Below, one piece after another: positions 25,501-33,362 of a stretch of 64,000 nt of DNA. Where the stretch lies: positions 1 to 64,000 of the forward strand of contig JACCGJ010003598.1 in assembly GCA_013407085.1 (NCBI GenBank). The letters are read 5' to 3'. A model generated the notes under the pieces. That model saw only the letters and a list, made by a program, of their open reading frames with translations, was not told where the DNA came from and made no database searches. The DNA is from Atriophallophorus winterbourni (lineage: Eukaryota > Platyhelminthes > Trematoda > Plagiorchiida > Microphallidae). Position numbers and translations under genes: made by a program. The stretch's first letter is position 1. Each line of letters begins with the position of its first letter.

Positions 25501-26173
25501 TCTTCGAGGGGAAATCCCATCAACATTTGCCATATAAGTTACACATTAATCGAATCCGATCCAATTGAGCTCACCTTTGCGAGAATGGCAATTCGACCAA
25601 GCTTTCTGTTAACCTTACATCGATAGGCAGATCGAGTTGAGGTCAGCATGCAAAAACAAAATATGACAGGCGGATTAACAATTATTCGAGTTAGCTAGCA
25701 TCCGGTTTATTCACTGGCGGACGAGCACCTCATAATTAGACCCAGTGAGAAATAGAATTAAATTAGAAAAGTTAAGTGTAATTATTTTGCCGCAATGACG
25801 TACCGGGACCTTTTGAATCAGCCGTACTTTTCGGCGGAGGACTGGCGGGTACAAGATGCAAAGCGTTGATTGCAGACTCTGGAGCTGGAAGAACCGGTTG
25901 ATCGGGAGGCACTTCCTTCTCGTGCCGTCGCATTGCATCTTCCGCTTCAGGTTGATGTCCTGGATTTAGTGGGATATTAGGAGCATCTGGCATTCGATTA
26001 TGATGGCCATCGGTGCCATCTTTTGGTTTGTCATTGTTGGAGGTATTGCGAGTATTCTTAAACTCCTCAGTTGTGGGATTATAAAACAGGTGGACCAGAA
26101 AGACAAACATGAAAGTGGAGAACAATCCAACGAAGAGCAACTTTCTTTTTCTAAATAAATGAAAACGTAGCAT
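1373..26173 (-). CDS. Polypeptide N-acetylgalactosaminyltransferase (GALNT), 5' seven coding exons, partial
   Basis: A type II Golgi enzyme that transfers GalNAc from UDP-GalNAc to Ser/Thr of proteins, starting mucin-type O-glycans (family GT27; known role). The join on the minus strand is 26173-25804, 25318-25165, 20533-20367, 18688-18524, 13419-13206, 9416-9299, 1561-1373. Every junction is GT-AG, phases agree, and the total is 1377 nt or 459 codons with no stop. Residues 1-11 are cytosolic and basic, 12-31 form the membrane anchor, and ~32-125 are a Pro/Asn-rich stem. The catalytic region follows: FNQYASDRI and [37 protein letters not shown], the metal-binding D278-S-H280, [21 protein letters not shown] at 386-395, and CSHVGHVFR with H414. 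Family members usually also have a C-terminal ricin-type lectin domain, which must lie left of the window. Which isoform it is cannot be told by eye. Confidence 0.93.
3590..3800. repeat. Inverted pair of ~235-bp satellite fragments
   Basis: 3590-3660 is a minus-strand fragment: its reverse complement has GATGA, an ATG/CAT stem, GAAATCGGTCGTGTGG and a TG-rich run, the conserved part of the 47-49 kb array monomer. 3680-3800 is a plus-strand fragment (AAATGCATACAAATGATC, then 'CCGTGGGTTAAACC' and 'CTTATCCAACACTGG'). The two halves of the unit thus lie in opposite orientation next to each other. Confidence 0.55.
4758..4975 (+). repeat. Dispersed repeat, copy 1 of 2 (also 39474-39690)
   Basis: It shares about 210 bp of recognisable similarity with 39474-39690, including GACGCCAGTCA, CCGGTCACACAGGACCACG and GAGGCTATAT, and both end near 'CC..AAA.CCG' and a CCG..CGTGA string. 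No open frame survives. It could be a SINE or the 3' end of a longer element; I cannot name the family. Confidence 0.55.
5475..5830 (+). mobile_element. Non-LTR retrotransposon C-terminal fragment (zinc-finger tail)
   Basis: 5509-5678 reads [53 protein letters not shown]. This is the 'KD.CKR.LK.LGI....WE.LA.DRS.WR..VK' tail of RTE-like polyproteins. After a stop the same reading shows a decayed C2H2-like tail, HCE(stop)[19 protein letters not shown] closer relative lies at 15127-15600 and inverted relatives at 11740-12035 and 23285-23415. Confidence 0.7.
5905..6075 (+). repeat. Hammerhead-bearing repeat unit, decayed copy
   Basis: It contains the family strings GCTCACTGAACCTGATCTTA, ACTGTCTCCAC, GGCAAACAGCC, and GGGGATGTGAGCAACACATC. 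See 5980-6021 for the ribozyme part and 55110-55151 for the intact relative. Confidence 0.65.
5980..6021 (+). ncRNA. Degenerate hammerhead ribozyme (core mutation)
   Basis: Stem I is perfect (CTCCAC with GTGGAG) and stem II is four pairs (CGGC-AAACA-GCCG), followed by GAAA. The core that should be CUGANGA reads CGGACGA, so U4 is changed to G, which should abolish catalysis. The palindromic ACCGGT stem III is also broken (ACCAGT). It is a fossil copy. Confidence 0.6.
6541..6690 (-). repeat. Hammerhead-bearing repeat unit, inverted copy
   Basis: The reverse complement shows GTTCACTGAACATGATCTTA, ACTGTCTCCAT, GACGGCAAACAGCCAGAAAC, CGGTAGTGGAGTGTGAGGGA, matching the family at 55110. Confidence 0.65.
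6571..6612 (-). ncRNA. Near-intact hammerhead ribozyme, C3 changed
   Basis: On the minus strand: CTCCAT / GTGATGA / CGGC AAACA GCCA / GAAA / CCGGTA / GTGGAG. Stem I (one G-U), stem II, GAAA, the ACCGGT palindrome and the GUA cleavage site are all kept. The only core fault is C3 to G, a residue required in hammerheads. It lies in the sense direction of the GALNT transcript. Confidence 0.6.
8060..8200 (+). repeat. Hammerhead-repeat family fragment without the ribozyme
   Basis: It has the strings TTGAGTGCTTGACCACGAAT, CACCATGTGATTC, GAACATCGTGGTTCGTT and GCAACAGTGGCATTCAAGC that follow the ribozyme in the 55.1-55.3 kb copy. The ribozyme half is absent. Confidence 0.6.
8381..8645 (+). repeat. 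~215-bp tandem repeat (1.2 units) with a second hammerhead type
   Basis: AAACTGAAGT.TGTTATTCA followed by TTGTACAGT.GAA.GTCGTT occurs at 8381 and again at 8596, a period of 215 bp. The ribozyme at 8527-8570 falls once per unit. Nothing in it translates well. The tandem arrangement of ribozyme-bearing units is what is known for Penelope-like elements and retrozymes. Confidence 0.65.
8527..8570 (+). ncRNA. Hammerhead ribozyme, second family
   Basis: Stem I is TTGGT (8527-8531) with ACCAA (8566-8570). The core is CTGACGA (8532-8538), with N7 = C, which is allowed. Then one extra A (8539), stem II GCTTCTG/CAGAAGC (8540-8546, 8551-8557) with loop TTCT, GAAA (8558-8561), CG, then the cleavage site ending in GTT (8565). 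Stem III is only the ACGT palindrome, so it would need two RNAs or a tandem dimer to form, as known for Penelope-type hammerheads. Oddities are the unpaired A before stem II and GUU instead of GUC. A second, inverted copy is at 51809-51852. Confidence 0.72.
8890..9030 (+). repeat. Satellite-family fragment
   Basis: It shows GTGTGATGGAAAT, CCATGGGTTCATCC, GTGATTGAACAGCTTGGTCG, TACCAGTCTAATCCAACAG and CGCAACTTGTTTA, the central strings of the 47-49 kb monomer. Confidence 0.65.
9299..9416 (-). CDS. GALNT exon 6 (Gal/GalNAc-T motif)
   Basis: The acceptor is CTTTTTTCCTGTAG and the donor AAA/GTGAGT; it ends in phase 0. It encodes [20 protein letters not shown] and then [19 protein letters not shown]. 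'P.MAGGLF.I...YF..LG.YD..M..WGGENLE.SF' is the Gal/GalNAc-transferase motif that binds the sugar and the acceptor side. Confidence 0.96.
10985..11105 (-). repeat. Satellite-family fragment, inverted
   Basis: The reverse complement has ACAAACAGCACGCGACCGGT, CGTGATATGTGTGTGTGATG and GAAAAGCATGCAA, matching the array monomer around its degenerate ribozyme. Confidence 0.55.
11740..12035 (-). mobile_element. Non-LTR retrotransposon C-terminal fragment, inverted
   Basis: The minus strand shows [20 protein letters not shown] and then [18 protein letters not shown], followed in another frame by [20 protein letters not shown] and [10 protein letters not shown]. It matches the finger-like tail and downstream '[11 protein letters not shown]' region of 15400-15600. 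Confidence 0.65.
12446..12489 (+). repeat. TTC microsatellite
   Basis: About ten near-perfect TTC units within a pyrimidine-rich stretch. Confidence 0.85.
13206..13419 (-). CDS. GALNT exon 5
   Basis: The acceptor is TTAACCAACAG and the donor GTAAGT; it leaves with two bases over. It encodes [19 protein letters not shown], then [20 protein letters not shown], then [17 protein letters not shown], and ends in APYSPLR. 'GWLEP.L..I......VV.P.I..I....F.Y' and 'GGF.W.L.F.W' are diagnostic of the middle of the GALNT catalytic domain. Confidence 0.94.
13532..13770 (-). repeat. Inverted repeat arm A
   Basis: It is the reverse complement of 17715-17955 with scattered differences. Shared strings are AAGCCATGTTGTACCTTGGC, AACCCCATCTGCACTAAG, ACCAACATCCGTCGTTCCCA and GTGTACCCTCACACGTTTAC. 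No coding signal was recognised. Confidence 0.75.
13895..14020 (+). repeat. Hammerhead-repeat family, badly decayed
   Basis: ACAAACAGCCAGAAACCGCT, GGTGAGCAACACCATACTTT and GTGTTTTGAGCGATTGACCA match the family, but the CUGAUGA core is lost (CGATAACGA). Confidence 0.5.
15127..15600 (+). mobile_element. RTE-like non-LTR retrotransposon 3' end with zinc-finger tail
   Basis: 15137-15235 reads [20 protein letters not shown] and [11 protein letters not shown]. After a frameshift, 15235-15511 reads [40 protein letters not shown], and ends in [18 protein letters not shown]. 'RWLGHV.RM', 'CKRD.KALGI....WE.LA.DRS.WR..VK' and a final C2H2-like 'C...IGL.SH...C' finger are typical of the last part of RTE-type polyproteins in animals. 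It is the best-preserved of four copies in the GALNT introns. The 5' part is missing. Confidence 0.8.
17715..17955 (+). repeat. Inverted repeat arm B
   Basis: Reverse complement of 13532-13770. Both arms are inside GALNT intron 4, about 3.9 kb apart, so the pre-mRNA could fold into a long imperfect hairpin. Confidence 0.75.
18524..18688 (-). CDS. GALNT exon 4 (contains the DSH metal motif)
   Basis: The acceptor is TTTTCCCACAG and the donor GTACGT. It encodes [20 protein letters not shown] and then [20 protein letters not shown], followed by [16 protein letters not shown]. The 'R...R.GL.RAR..GA..A.G.VL.FLDSH.EC' block contains the DxH motif that coordinates Mn2+ and the UDP-GalNAc diphosphate in this family. 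All expected key residues are present. Confidence 0.95.
18689..20366 (-). other. GALNT intron 3, 1.7 kb
   Basis: I see no gene, known repeat or structured RNA in it. Confidence 0.6.
20367..20533 (-). CDS. GALNT exon 3 (start of GT-A nucleotide-binding fold)
   Basis: The acceptor is TTATCTTCCCAG and the donor GTGAGT. It encodes [19 protein letters not shown], then [20 protein letters not shown], then [16 protein letters not shown]. 'P.TS.II.FHNEAWS.LLR...SV' and 'I.LVDD.SD' are near-invariant GALNT motifs that bind UDP and build the Rossmann-like half of the domain. The leading Cys is the conserved disulfide Cys after LPD.R..C. Confidence 0.95.
23285..23415 (-). mobile_element. Short inverted non-LTR 3' fragment
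   Basis: The reverse complement shares the GATGTAAATCCATGGTCGAC string, the ATTCAAAGACT region and a CCGAATCCGGAATGTTTAG equivalent with the tail of the element at 15460-15560. Confidence 0.5.
24765..24870 (+). repeat. Satellite-family fragment
   Basis: GTATGGGCACATGTGATTGA, ACAGGTTGGCCGTATTAACC, CTATCCAACAGTGGCTTACA and AACTTGTTTTAC match the middle of the 47-49 kb monomer. The ribozyme half is absent. Confidence 0.6.
25165..25318 (-). CDS. GALNT exon 2
   Basis: The acceptor is TCAATTCAG and the donor GTAAGT; it enters in phase 1 and leaves with two bases over. It encodes [19 protein letters not shown] and then [19 protein letters not shown] and YLPDMREGP. The 'FN.Y.SD.I...R.LPD.R' string marks the start of the GALNT catalytic domain. 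Confidence 0.92.
25319..25803 (-). other. GALNT intron 1
   Basis: A 485-bp intron, the shortest in the gene. I see no repeat or gene in it. Confidence 0.8.
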
Positions 26174-26198
26174 CCTCGGTGGATAATAATTGATCAAC
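25804..26198 (-). CDS. GALNT exon 1 (signal anchor and stem; ATG at 26173)
   Basis: A strong acceptor (T-rich tract then CAG) puts the exon start at 26198. The first ATG inside the exon, 26173-26171, opens the protein with [11 protein letters not shown] and then a hydrophobic segment ([20 protein letters not shown]), the classic type II signal anchor. The open frame runs further upstream to another ATG at 26266. That reading would need no splice, but it places 31 extra residues before the anchor, so I prefer the spliced start and expect a non-coding exon further right. The donor CCCG/GTACGT leaves one base of the next codon. The stem is rich in Pro, Asn and charged residues. Confidence 0.8.
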
Positions 26199-29100
26199 CT
26201 GAAAAAATAATTAGAAGGCAAACGTTCAGACATGTAATAATTTATAATTTTCAATCGTTGTTGCATGTTTTGTCGCTATTGTAAAAATTATGGTAACATT
26301 CATTTTATTGTATCGTTGGTGATGGTTTTCCACATTTTTGCAATGTTTCACAGAAACTAAATATTATATTAACTGTTATCAATGAAGAAATTCACGAAGA
26401 CTAACTCCATGAACTTCATGAGTGTTGCAAGTTACGGACTTCATCTGTCTATGCCATGCAGCTATTCGACTACTCAAATCTCTGTCTCCATTTGGGTGCG
26501 GTGTCACTTAATACAACCGTTTCGAACGTCAATAGATTAGAATCAGCGAAACACGTGTAAGCCAGCGTATCATCTGAAGCTGGATCTGCTCCTGAATATA
26601 AAAACTGCCATAGACATTATTGCGCACTACATTTATACTCATACGATGATGCCGGTGAAATATATGATTTGATAACAACGATGGTAGTGAAATAATGCAA
26701 ATTCCAGAGTCACTCTGTGAGCATTGAAAATTAAGATAAGGGTATCCAACTGCTACACTAAAAACAATCTCTGTCTCCTTTTGTTAAACACTTATTGAAC
26801 GAACCTTTAAATAATTTTAGATGAAAGCATCGAATTTCAATTGACGCAGGACATAAACAAAGCTTCATTTATGCAAATCGCACACAAGCAGCGAGTTAAG
26901 CTTAATTCATAAAACCACCAAGTTCATACAATCTTCAGCACTAGCAGTATGAGCTATGATGTCACAAGGCCAGGTTGATGGTGAGTTTTAAGTCAATTCA
27001 GTAGAGAAATATTGCAGGAGTCTAATTTCTTTAATAAATACCAGCAGGAATTGTTATTTGCTAACTATCTTTTGAGAATTGCGCAATGCAGAATATAACA
27101 TACATATTCAGTTCCAATTTGGGCAGTTTTGATCGGAAACAGAGTTAGGAAGGCTGAGCATTTAACTCAGTTTTGAACCACCCATCACCCATCAGCCAAC
27201 CAAGATTACTGCATTAATATAAAGCTGCCGCTACCTCATTGATTGCGATGTCGCGCCAGAGTGTTTTAGCATTGGTAAAGCATTGTAAAGCCGTGTGGTC
27301 TAACTAGCGAGGAATAAGCTTGATCGATACAGCAGCTGATCTAGCTGGGAAGTTGCAGCTAAATCGATTCTTCCTGATCGTCACTGCTCCACCTCAAGAC
27401 CGAATGCTTCAACCAAATATTTAACTTGCGTTGGATTCTAGAACATCAGACTTTACCAACATCAAACGATTGCATCGCGATACTATGACTCCGCGCAACG
27501 TGATGGTTTGTGGAACATGATGTTATCAACTCATCATCCTAATTTAAACCTGCTACAACTCAAATGGGTTTAAGTTTCGCCCTTCACTAGTGACGAATCT
27601 TGGGACATCAACTTTCACACATGGGTCAGGCGAGACGACACTAATCTCGTCAAATCTGTTATAAACCAGACATTCGGGACATTTAAGGATTAAAAGTTCC
27701 ATGAGTATTTATATCCTCGATTTGCACTACGCTGATGGTGAAGTCATTCTTCCATAAATTAACGAAATGTTGCAGCCCCGTCCAGAAGACATTAGTTTCT
27801 TCACTAAAAATATTGGCTTCAAAATGAAGTAACAAAACCAAGGCATATTTGGCTACTTTACAACAGGTGCGTAACAACCAATTGTCCAGTTAATTCAAAT
27901 TAAACATGTTTCAGGCTTCAAGCACCTTGGCTCAAGTATGTTAATTAATTTTTAAGTGAAAAATGAAAAAGAAGCCGAGGGTTGATTGTTCACCTTGTGC
28001 GAATTTATTGTTCAATGGCTTCCTTTGACAAAGGCTATGGATCAATCTTGAAATTAGAAAAACCTATTTAGCGAGCAGCGATCCATATGCTTTGGTTTAT
28101 GGGTGTGTGACTTAGTCGTCGATGTAACAGAATATTCCTTCTTCAGAGGTGTTCGACCGGTGAAGGAGAAAGAAATACGGTGCTTTATTTGAAAATGTTT
28201 AAAATTTAATCCTCAAACTGAGGTTAAAAGTAGAAAATAAATACTGTGCACAGCAAAAATTAAAATATTTCGCAGAAAATGTGCATACCATATTATTAAG
28301 AAGACTTTGACTGTAAATAGAATAGAAGTGAGAGTAATTTCCTAACAGAGTGTGTCTTTCGAAAGACATCTAAATGCAATACTAATAAAATATTGCTATT
28401 AAGACCTTTAGGAATGCAATAGGATGTACTTTGTTCAGCGTTAAAAAATGTTTGACATTCGTGGAGATTGTCCGGCAGGAGTGCAACGTATCATTACAGA
28501 TAATGATGAAAAATCGATCAAATCAAGATAACACCTAGCGTCAAATTGTCTGACCCAAAATCTGTCGCAACATAGAGAAATAACTTTGCACGATCTTGAT
28601 GACAAATGGCAAAGTGTGCAGTTCTTTGAGCACGTTTGGTAAATACAAACTAGTGCCAGCGAAAAAGTTTTTCGAAACTGAATCCACTTATCTTCAATGA
28701 TGTTACATAAGGAACTTGTTGGTAATTTTAAAAGAAGATGATTATGGAGCCTACAAAGTTGTCCGCAACAAGTGCACCTACATAAAAATAAAAAAAGCAA
28801 AATTATGAAACGCGTTTGTTGGACAAATTCAATTCGGTGTACAAACGCTTGTTTGCGTACATTAGACGTAATACATAAGCTTTTCAATGAGTACGTTGAT
28901 TAGGATCTATGAGAGGTTCGACTTAACATGGAGATGAACGTATAGCAGTTCTTCTTACAGCTCAGTACAGTTCGGTTTACACAAAGGAAACATTTCCAAT
29001 TTCACTGCTTCATGAAAGCAGCGTCTAAAGCCTAAAAACCAGTTTGCTTTGGGAAGATGGAGCTTGTTAGCCTGGGAGGGCACTTCATCTCAGGGAAGGG

Positions 29101-29550
29101 AAACACTTGTTTTAAACCTCCGCTGCTTTGCGGGACACCGGATTGCGTGAAAGACTTCGGGAGAAAACCCTGAAGGAACATCTGGAGAAAAGTTTCGTAG
29201 ACGGTTAGCTGGTGCACATAACCTTTTCCTGACAACAACCTGCTGCCTTGCAGGGTGCACTTGGTTGTGCGAAAGCTAGAGAAGCTGAGTCAAACAAACG
29301 CTCGAGTTGTCCTGGGACGCTGCCTTGAACTCAAATTCCTAAGACTCTTCTTTGATGACGACATTCTCCAGGATGAGATAGTCGCAGAAAAGTAAAGTAA
29401 GTAAGTAAGCTAACATCGGCTCAGTATAATTTAACGCCAGGACGATAACGCGAATCGAATCTCATCAATCATCGCGAGCACTGGTGTGCTGAGCTTAAAC
29501 TGGGCCACCCAGGTAGTCACTTCAGTCATCGATCGCGTACAATTCTAAAG
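26199..29550. other. Upstream of GALNT: no gene recognised
   Basis: The GALNT promoter and any 5' non-coding exon should lie here, but I could not place them. A 148-codon minus-strand frame (28441-28887) is Cys/Leu-rich and matches no family I know. A short AAGT repeat is at 29395-29410. Confidence 0.45.
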
Positions 29551-30600
29551 TCCGTTGCTCAAGTTCCATGCTCTTGATGTAAACGGACCTTTTCTAAATC
29601 GGATTGAAGACTTCCTTACTAACTGTTATACGCAGGTCGAGGTTGACGGAGTTAAATCGCAGACTACACCTCCAACTCCCGAGGTTTTGCATGGATTTGT
29701 TCTCGAAGCGTTACGTTTCAAATTAAATGTCAATGACCTCAGCGACTAATTAAATCTGAATTGTTCATTTTTAGCTGATGATCTGAAACTTTGGTGCACA
29801 ATTACCTCTTCTGTCGATAGTACGGTTTTCCAAAACGAACTAGAGAAATTGCTTGATTAGACGGTAAAATAACAGCTTACTGTTAACCGACAGAAATGCG
29901 CAATAATGCTTTTGGGACCAAGCAAGCCTAAAGGTGCGGACTTCATCTTTATTAAACATGACCTGGATACAATTACGACATGGTCGCTTAAATCCAAAGC
30001 GATACAAACAGAAAAGCTTCTATCGCAAACCGCTTATGGCAAGGTATTAGTTGTTCGTTCTAGGTAATTACTACATAAAAATTTCGCATTCTTTATTCCA
30101 CATACGTGAGACCAGCATTTGAATATGATTTGCCAGCAACCTTTTCACAATCTAAGGGATATTGTTATCAGCTGGTAAAGTGCAACGGTGGGCGACGAAA
30201 CAAACACAATGATTAAAATCAATTCCTTATGTGAAAAGAGTTCAACGCCTCAACCGCATATCACGCAGTATTCGGCTAGTGTGCTATGACTTGCTGCTAA
30301 CTCGTCGCATAGTACTGGGAGTCTATGGCGGCAAGCTGCGCAATGTTTTCCGTTTGCGGCGAGCTCGAAAACCCGTAATTATGCTCTGAAGCTTCAAAAG
30401 GGATGAACACCTCGCCCAAAACAAGAATTCGCGCCCTCAACAAAAATTTTTAACTCGTGTAATGCGCTTACAGAAGAGATTATTGCAGCAAGATCTGAAA
30501 ACCAATTCAAGCAACAAGTATATAATGTACTGCCTGTAAACACTAGAAAGCTGTACAAAACTGAACAGGATTTCTACAACGGAGGATCTCTTGGACGAAG
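29550..30600 (+). mobile_element. Decayed non-LTR reverse transcriptase
   Basis: In successive frames: EVLHGFVLEALRF..NVND (motif B, 'QG..LG.LLF...ND'), FLADDLKLWCTI (motif C with ADD kept), LTVNRQKCAIMLLG (motif D region), then ~30290-30350 LLTRRIVLGVYGGKLRNVFR (equivalent to the 'L..R.V.G......F' tail). Stops occur throughout. The organisation is that of a CR1/Jockey-type RT without its 5' half. Confidence 0.6.
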
Positions 30601-31715
30601 TTGTTGATAGAAAAAGATGCGGCTAACGAGGTCTTGGCCCTCTGTCGTCTATCAAGAAGAAAAAAATATATGTCCTGCAAGTGCGTACCTTTCAAAGCGT
30701 TTGGAAGTGGCAAAGATACTGGACACCACGAATTTCTTCTGGTATAAAAGATATTTTTGAATGCTTGGAAAATAGCCTGGAACGGGTTATTGAGCGTAAA
30801 TGTGTTATGTGTATGCCAAACGAACTACTTCGGTCCTTATTTATGAGAAGCAACGTATTAATTATTTAACTGAAAGTTGGTCTGAAACTACACTCTAGAT
30901 GATAACAAACACAAAAAAACTAATAATTTTGTAATAAGACGCGCGCAGTGATTTACTTAACGAGGCTAATAACAACAAAAAGTTCACTCTATTCAAGCGA
31001 AACACGAATCTAATTTGATCAATAAAAAATTGTTTTTCGAAACTTTGTATGTAGAATTAAGTACCTTTGAAGAATTTTTCAGTTCTATTTAATTCGAAGC
31101 GAAATAATTAAATAGAAAAATCATTTTTTCCATCTAATATGTGGAAATAAGGAAAATTTAAATGGATGTAGTCGAATTAAATGGTGAAGCACGAGATCAA
31201 CGGATAATTAGCAATTGGCGGCAAGTATCAAGGGTGAAGAAACTTAAAGTGGTAGATTAAAAGTACGAAAAATAGTTACGGTTGATAAATGTTTCAACCA
31301 AAATATAGTGTATATATATGTATTTGTTTGATATTTAAATTTTGTAGTCTAGTTTTAACATTTTGATTTGCAACCACTCAGCTTCACATGCAAACTTGAA
31401 CATAGTTGTTAATATTTTGATATTATTTCTCAAGTCCGTTGTAACAAACCCTATGGATTTGATTTACTGAGCTCAAAGCCATTTTCCGGACTCATCGTGT
31501 TAATAGCCAGCAAGTGATATGCAATTTTATTATTGTAAATTTACGTAATATGGTCGAATCTGAAGTCACCCGCGTCATGTTCAAGAAAACTTACGCCAAA
31601 GCCATATGATAACATCAATTGGACTTCGATCTTACCTGCAGCTAAATCCGATGAAAACGTTCTAGCAAACTGCTGTTGAGTATGGACTCCGGTGGCTATG
31701 CACCATCATAGATTA
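30601..31715. other. AT-rich intergenic stretch
   Basis: Very AT-rich with no open frame of note and no recognised repeat. Confidence 0.5.
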
Positions 31716-31916
31716 TGTAATGAATTGTATTGTATTGAATTGAATAATCAGCCCAAGAATGTAAGTGAGAACAACCGCGCTCACTCGAATCACAGTATGT
31801 ATTGAATAACAACCAGAATGAATGAATGACAATCAGAACTTGAATAAAGTATATTGATTATTGTTGAATGAATGGTGATGAATGATTGATTATTATGATC
31901 GTTAATCGAACAATCA
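31716..31916 (-). repeat. 3' LTR of the compact element
   Basis: 201 bp, TG...CA ends, rich in ATTCATTCA-like strings. It differs from the 5' LTR by about six changes, mostly in one cluster. Confidence 0.85.
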
Positions 31917-32004
31917 CCACAACCACCTCAGTTTGCGAATGATCCTGGGTTTGTATAATCCCAGTACGGCTTGTTCAACAAACGTTCTGATCTCCACGGA
32001 GGAT

Positions 32005-32520
32005 CTAGCGAACCGAAACATCATCCACAGTTACCAACAATTGTATCGCTTTTTCAATGGCAGTAGTCCAAGGTGACAATAAGGCTTTTCCTCTAGCGGT
32101 TTTGAAAAGTACATTATCTGACGATCGTTTAGATGAGCTATAAGGCAGTGCTGAATTCCCTTGATAAGATGAGTTCGGTGATTTATTTGAAATGGTATCT
32201 GATGAATTCTGAAATTTGCTAACTTTGAAGCCACTTTCTTGGTAATGAAAACTAGATTTTCCGTTTGAATCAATGATACGGGCGGATCTGGACATGTTAA
32301 CAGGAGTATCGCTTGAATCGGTTGATAGGGAAGTCAAATTTTCATCATCAAATAAAAGAGATTTAGCACTGTTAGAAATCAGTCGAACTGTCTTTCCAGA
32401 TGCAGTTTGAATATCCAGAGTAACGGGAGTGTTCTCCATACTATGATAGGATGTATGAAAGTCAACGTTTCCTTTTTCGCCAAGCGGCATAGTTAAGGTA
32501 TCGTCATCATTTGTCTGCAT
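32005..32520 (-). CDS. Element-borne ORF with two BRC-like (RAD51-binding type) repeats
   Basis: 171 codons. Residues 37-60 read IQTASGKTVRL, ISNSAKSLLFDDE; residues 139-162 read FKTARGKALLS, PWTTAIEKAIQLL. BRCA2 BRC repeats follow 'F..TASGK.V.VS...L.KA..LFDE', in which the F..A motif and the LFDE motif both contact RAD51 (established). Repeat 1 has TASGK and LFDDE but I in place of F; repeat 2 has F-K-T-A and IEKA..LL but no LFDE. The spacing differs by 1-2 residues from human repeats. The rest is Ser/Asn-rich linker. The ORF is in a third frame relative to the two gag parts. It is probably a captured piece of a host BRCA2-like gene; expression is unknown. The family call is by motif only. 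Confidence 0.55.
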   Translation of the reverse strand: MQTNDDDTLTMPLGEKGNVDFHTSYHSMENTPVTLDIQTASGKTVRLISNSAKSLLFDDENLTSLSTDSSDTPVNMSRSARIIDSNGKSSFHYQESGFKVSKFQNSSDTISNKSPNSSYQGNSALPYSSSKRSSDNVLFKTARGKALLSPWTTAIEKAIQLLVTVDDVSVR

Positions 32521-32539
32521 CAGAGCCTTGGCTTTTCAC

Positions 32540-33100
32540 GTTCATGTTTATTGAACATGATGGAATTTTCTGCTGGCGACAAATCTGTTGTTGCCACACG
32601 CGCATCTTCATACTGTTCGCAGTGAGCTCGAACATCTTTAAAAGAGGGTTTTGGCAGCTTCAAGAGTTCATTCTGTAGAATATGTCATGTATTCCAGCAA
32701 TTAGACGATCTTTCAATTGCATATCTAACGACTCACCGAAGTTGCATTTCGCTGCCTGAATTAGCAATTGTAGAATGAAATCACGAATTCCTTGTTTGGG
32801 CTGACGCACCATGGAATGAAATTTTGCACTTTCGGTTGGCTCGAAATGTACAGGTTTCACGTTTTGCATTAAAAGCGTCTTCAACGTTTCGTATGGAAGA
32901 GAAATAGGAGAATCAGGATAGGCTAAATTCTTGATTAACGTATATGCAGATTTTCCAACTGCATTTAGAAAGTGAACCGATTTTTTATCATTCTCAGCTT
33001 TCGGTCGTGTCATACACCAAATTTCGAATCTTTCACAATAGTCTTCTATTTCTCGAGCATTTGAATTTATATCGAGAGGTTCTAGACTTGCATTTGCCAT
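32540..33100 (-). pseudogene. Ty3/gypsy-type gag, frameshifted
   Basis: From ATG 33100: MANASLEPLDINSNAREIED, then YCERFEIWCMT, VGKSAYTLIKNLAYPDSP, LPYETLKTLLMQNVKPVHFE, IRDFILQLLIQAAKCNFGES, LKDRLIAGI. This is the capsid-like gag of K02A2.6-type gypsy elements, with the conserved 'FGE.L...L.DR...GI' end. The frame shifts near 32685 and continues as LLKLPKPSFKDVRAHCEQ to about 32540. An in-frame TTG start at 33157 exists, but the ATG is the better choice. Confidence 0.75.
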
Positions 33101-33158
33101 GACGAAATGATCCTGAATTGTATGAATTGTATCCTGTGATCCTGCCCGCAACGCCAAA

Positions 33159-33362
33159 TGTAATGAATTGTATTGTATTGAATTGAATAATCAGCCCAAG
33201 AATGTAAGTGAGAACAACCGCGCTCACTCGAATCACAGTATGTATTGAATAACAACCAGAATGAATGTATGACAATCAGAACTTGTATAACAGTATTATT
33301 GATTATTGTTGAATGAATGGTGATGAATGATTGATTATTATTGATCGTTAATCGAACAATCA
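33159..33362 (-). repeat. 5' LTR of the compact element
   Basis: 204 bp; nearly identical to 31716-31916. In the element's orientation it starts TGATTGTTCGATTAACG and ends TTCATTACA. Confidence 0.85.

Larger units (their letters stand above)
31716..33362 (-). mobile_element. Compact gag-only LTR retrotransposon carrying BRC-like repeats
   Basis: Two direct terminal repeats (31716-31916 and 33159-33362, ~97% alike by eye, both beginning TG and ending CA) flank a 1.24-kb interior. In the minus orientation: 5' LTR, a TGGCG... start that could be a tRNA primer-binding site (33157), a Ty3/gypsy-type gag (33100 to ~32540, two frameshifts), an unrelated ORF (32520-32005), and a purine-rich GAGGTGGTTGTGG directly before the 3' LTR that could be the polypurine tract. 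There is no protease, RT, RNase H or integrase. This is the layout called TR-GAG in plants: non-autonomous and mobilised in trans. High LTR identity implies a fairly recent insertion. No clear target-site duplication was found. Confidence 0.8.

Noticed and set aside
28441..28887. 148-codon minus-strand frame, Cys-rich
   Set aside because: No recognisable family, signal peptide or spacing of cysteines that repeats; likely chance or an unidentified relic.
29775..29800. CTGATGATCTGAAAC in the non-LTR relic
   Set aside because: It is the coding sequence of the ADDLK motif; there is no stem II.
31716..33362. Interpretation as a complete autonomous gypsy element
   Set aside because: The 1.24-kb interior has no room for, and no trace of, protease, RT or integrase.
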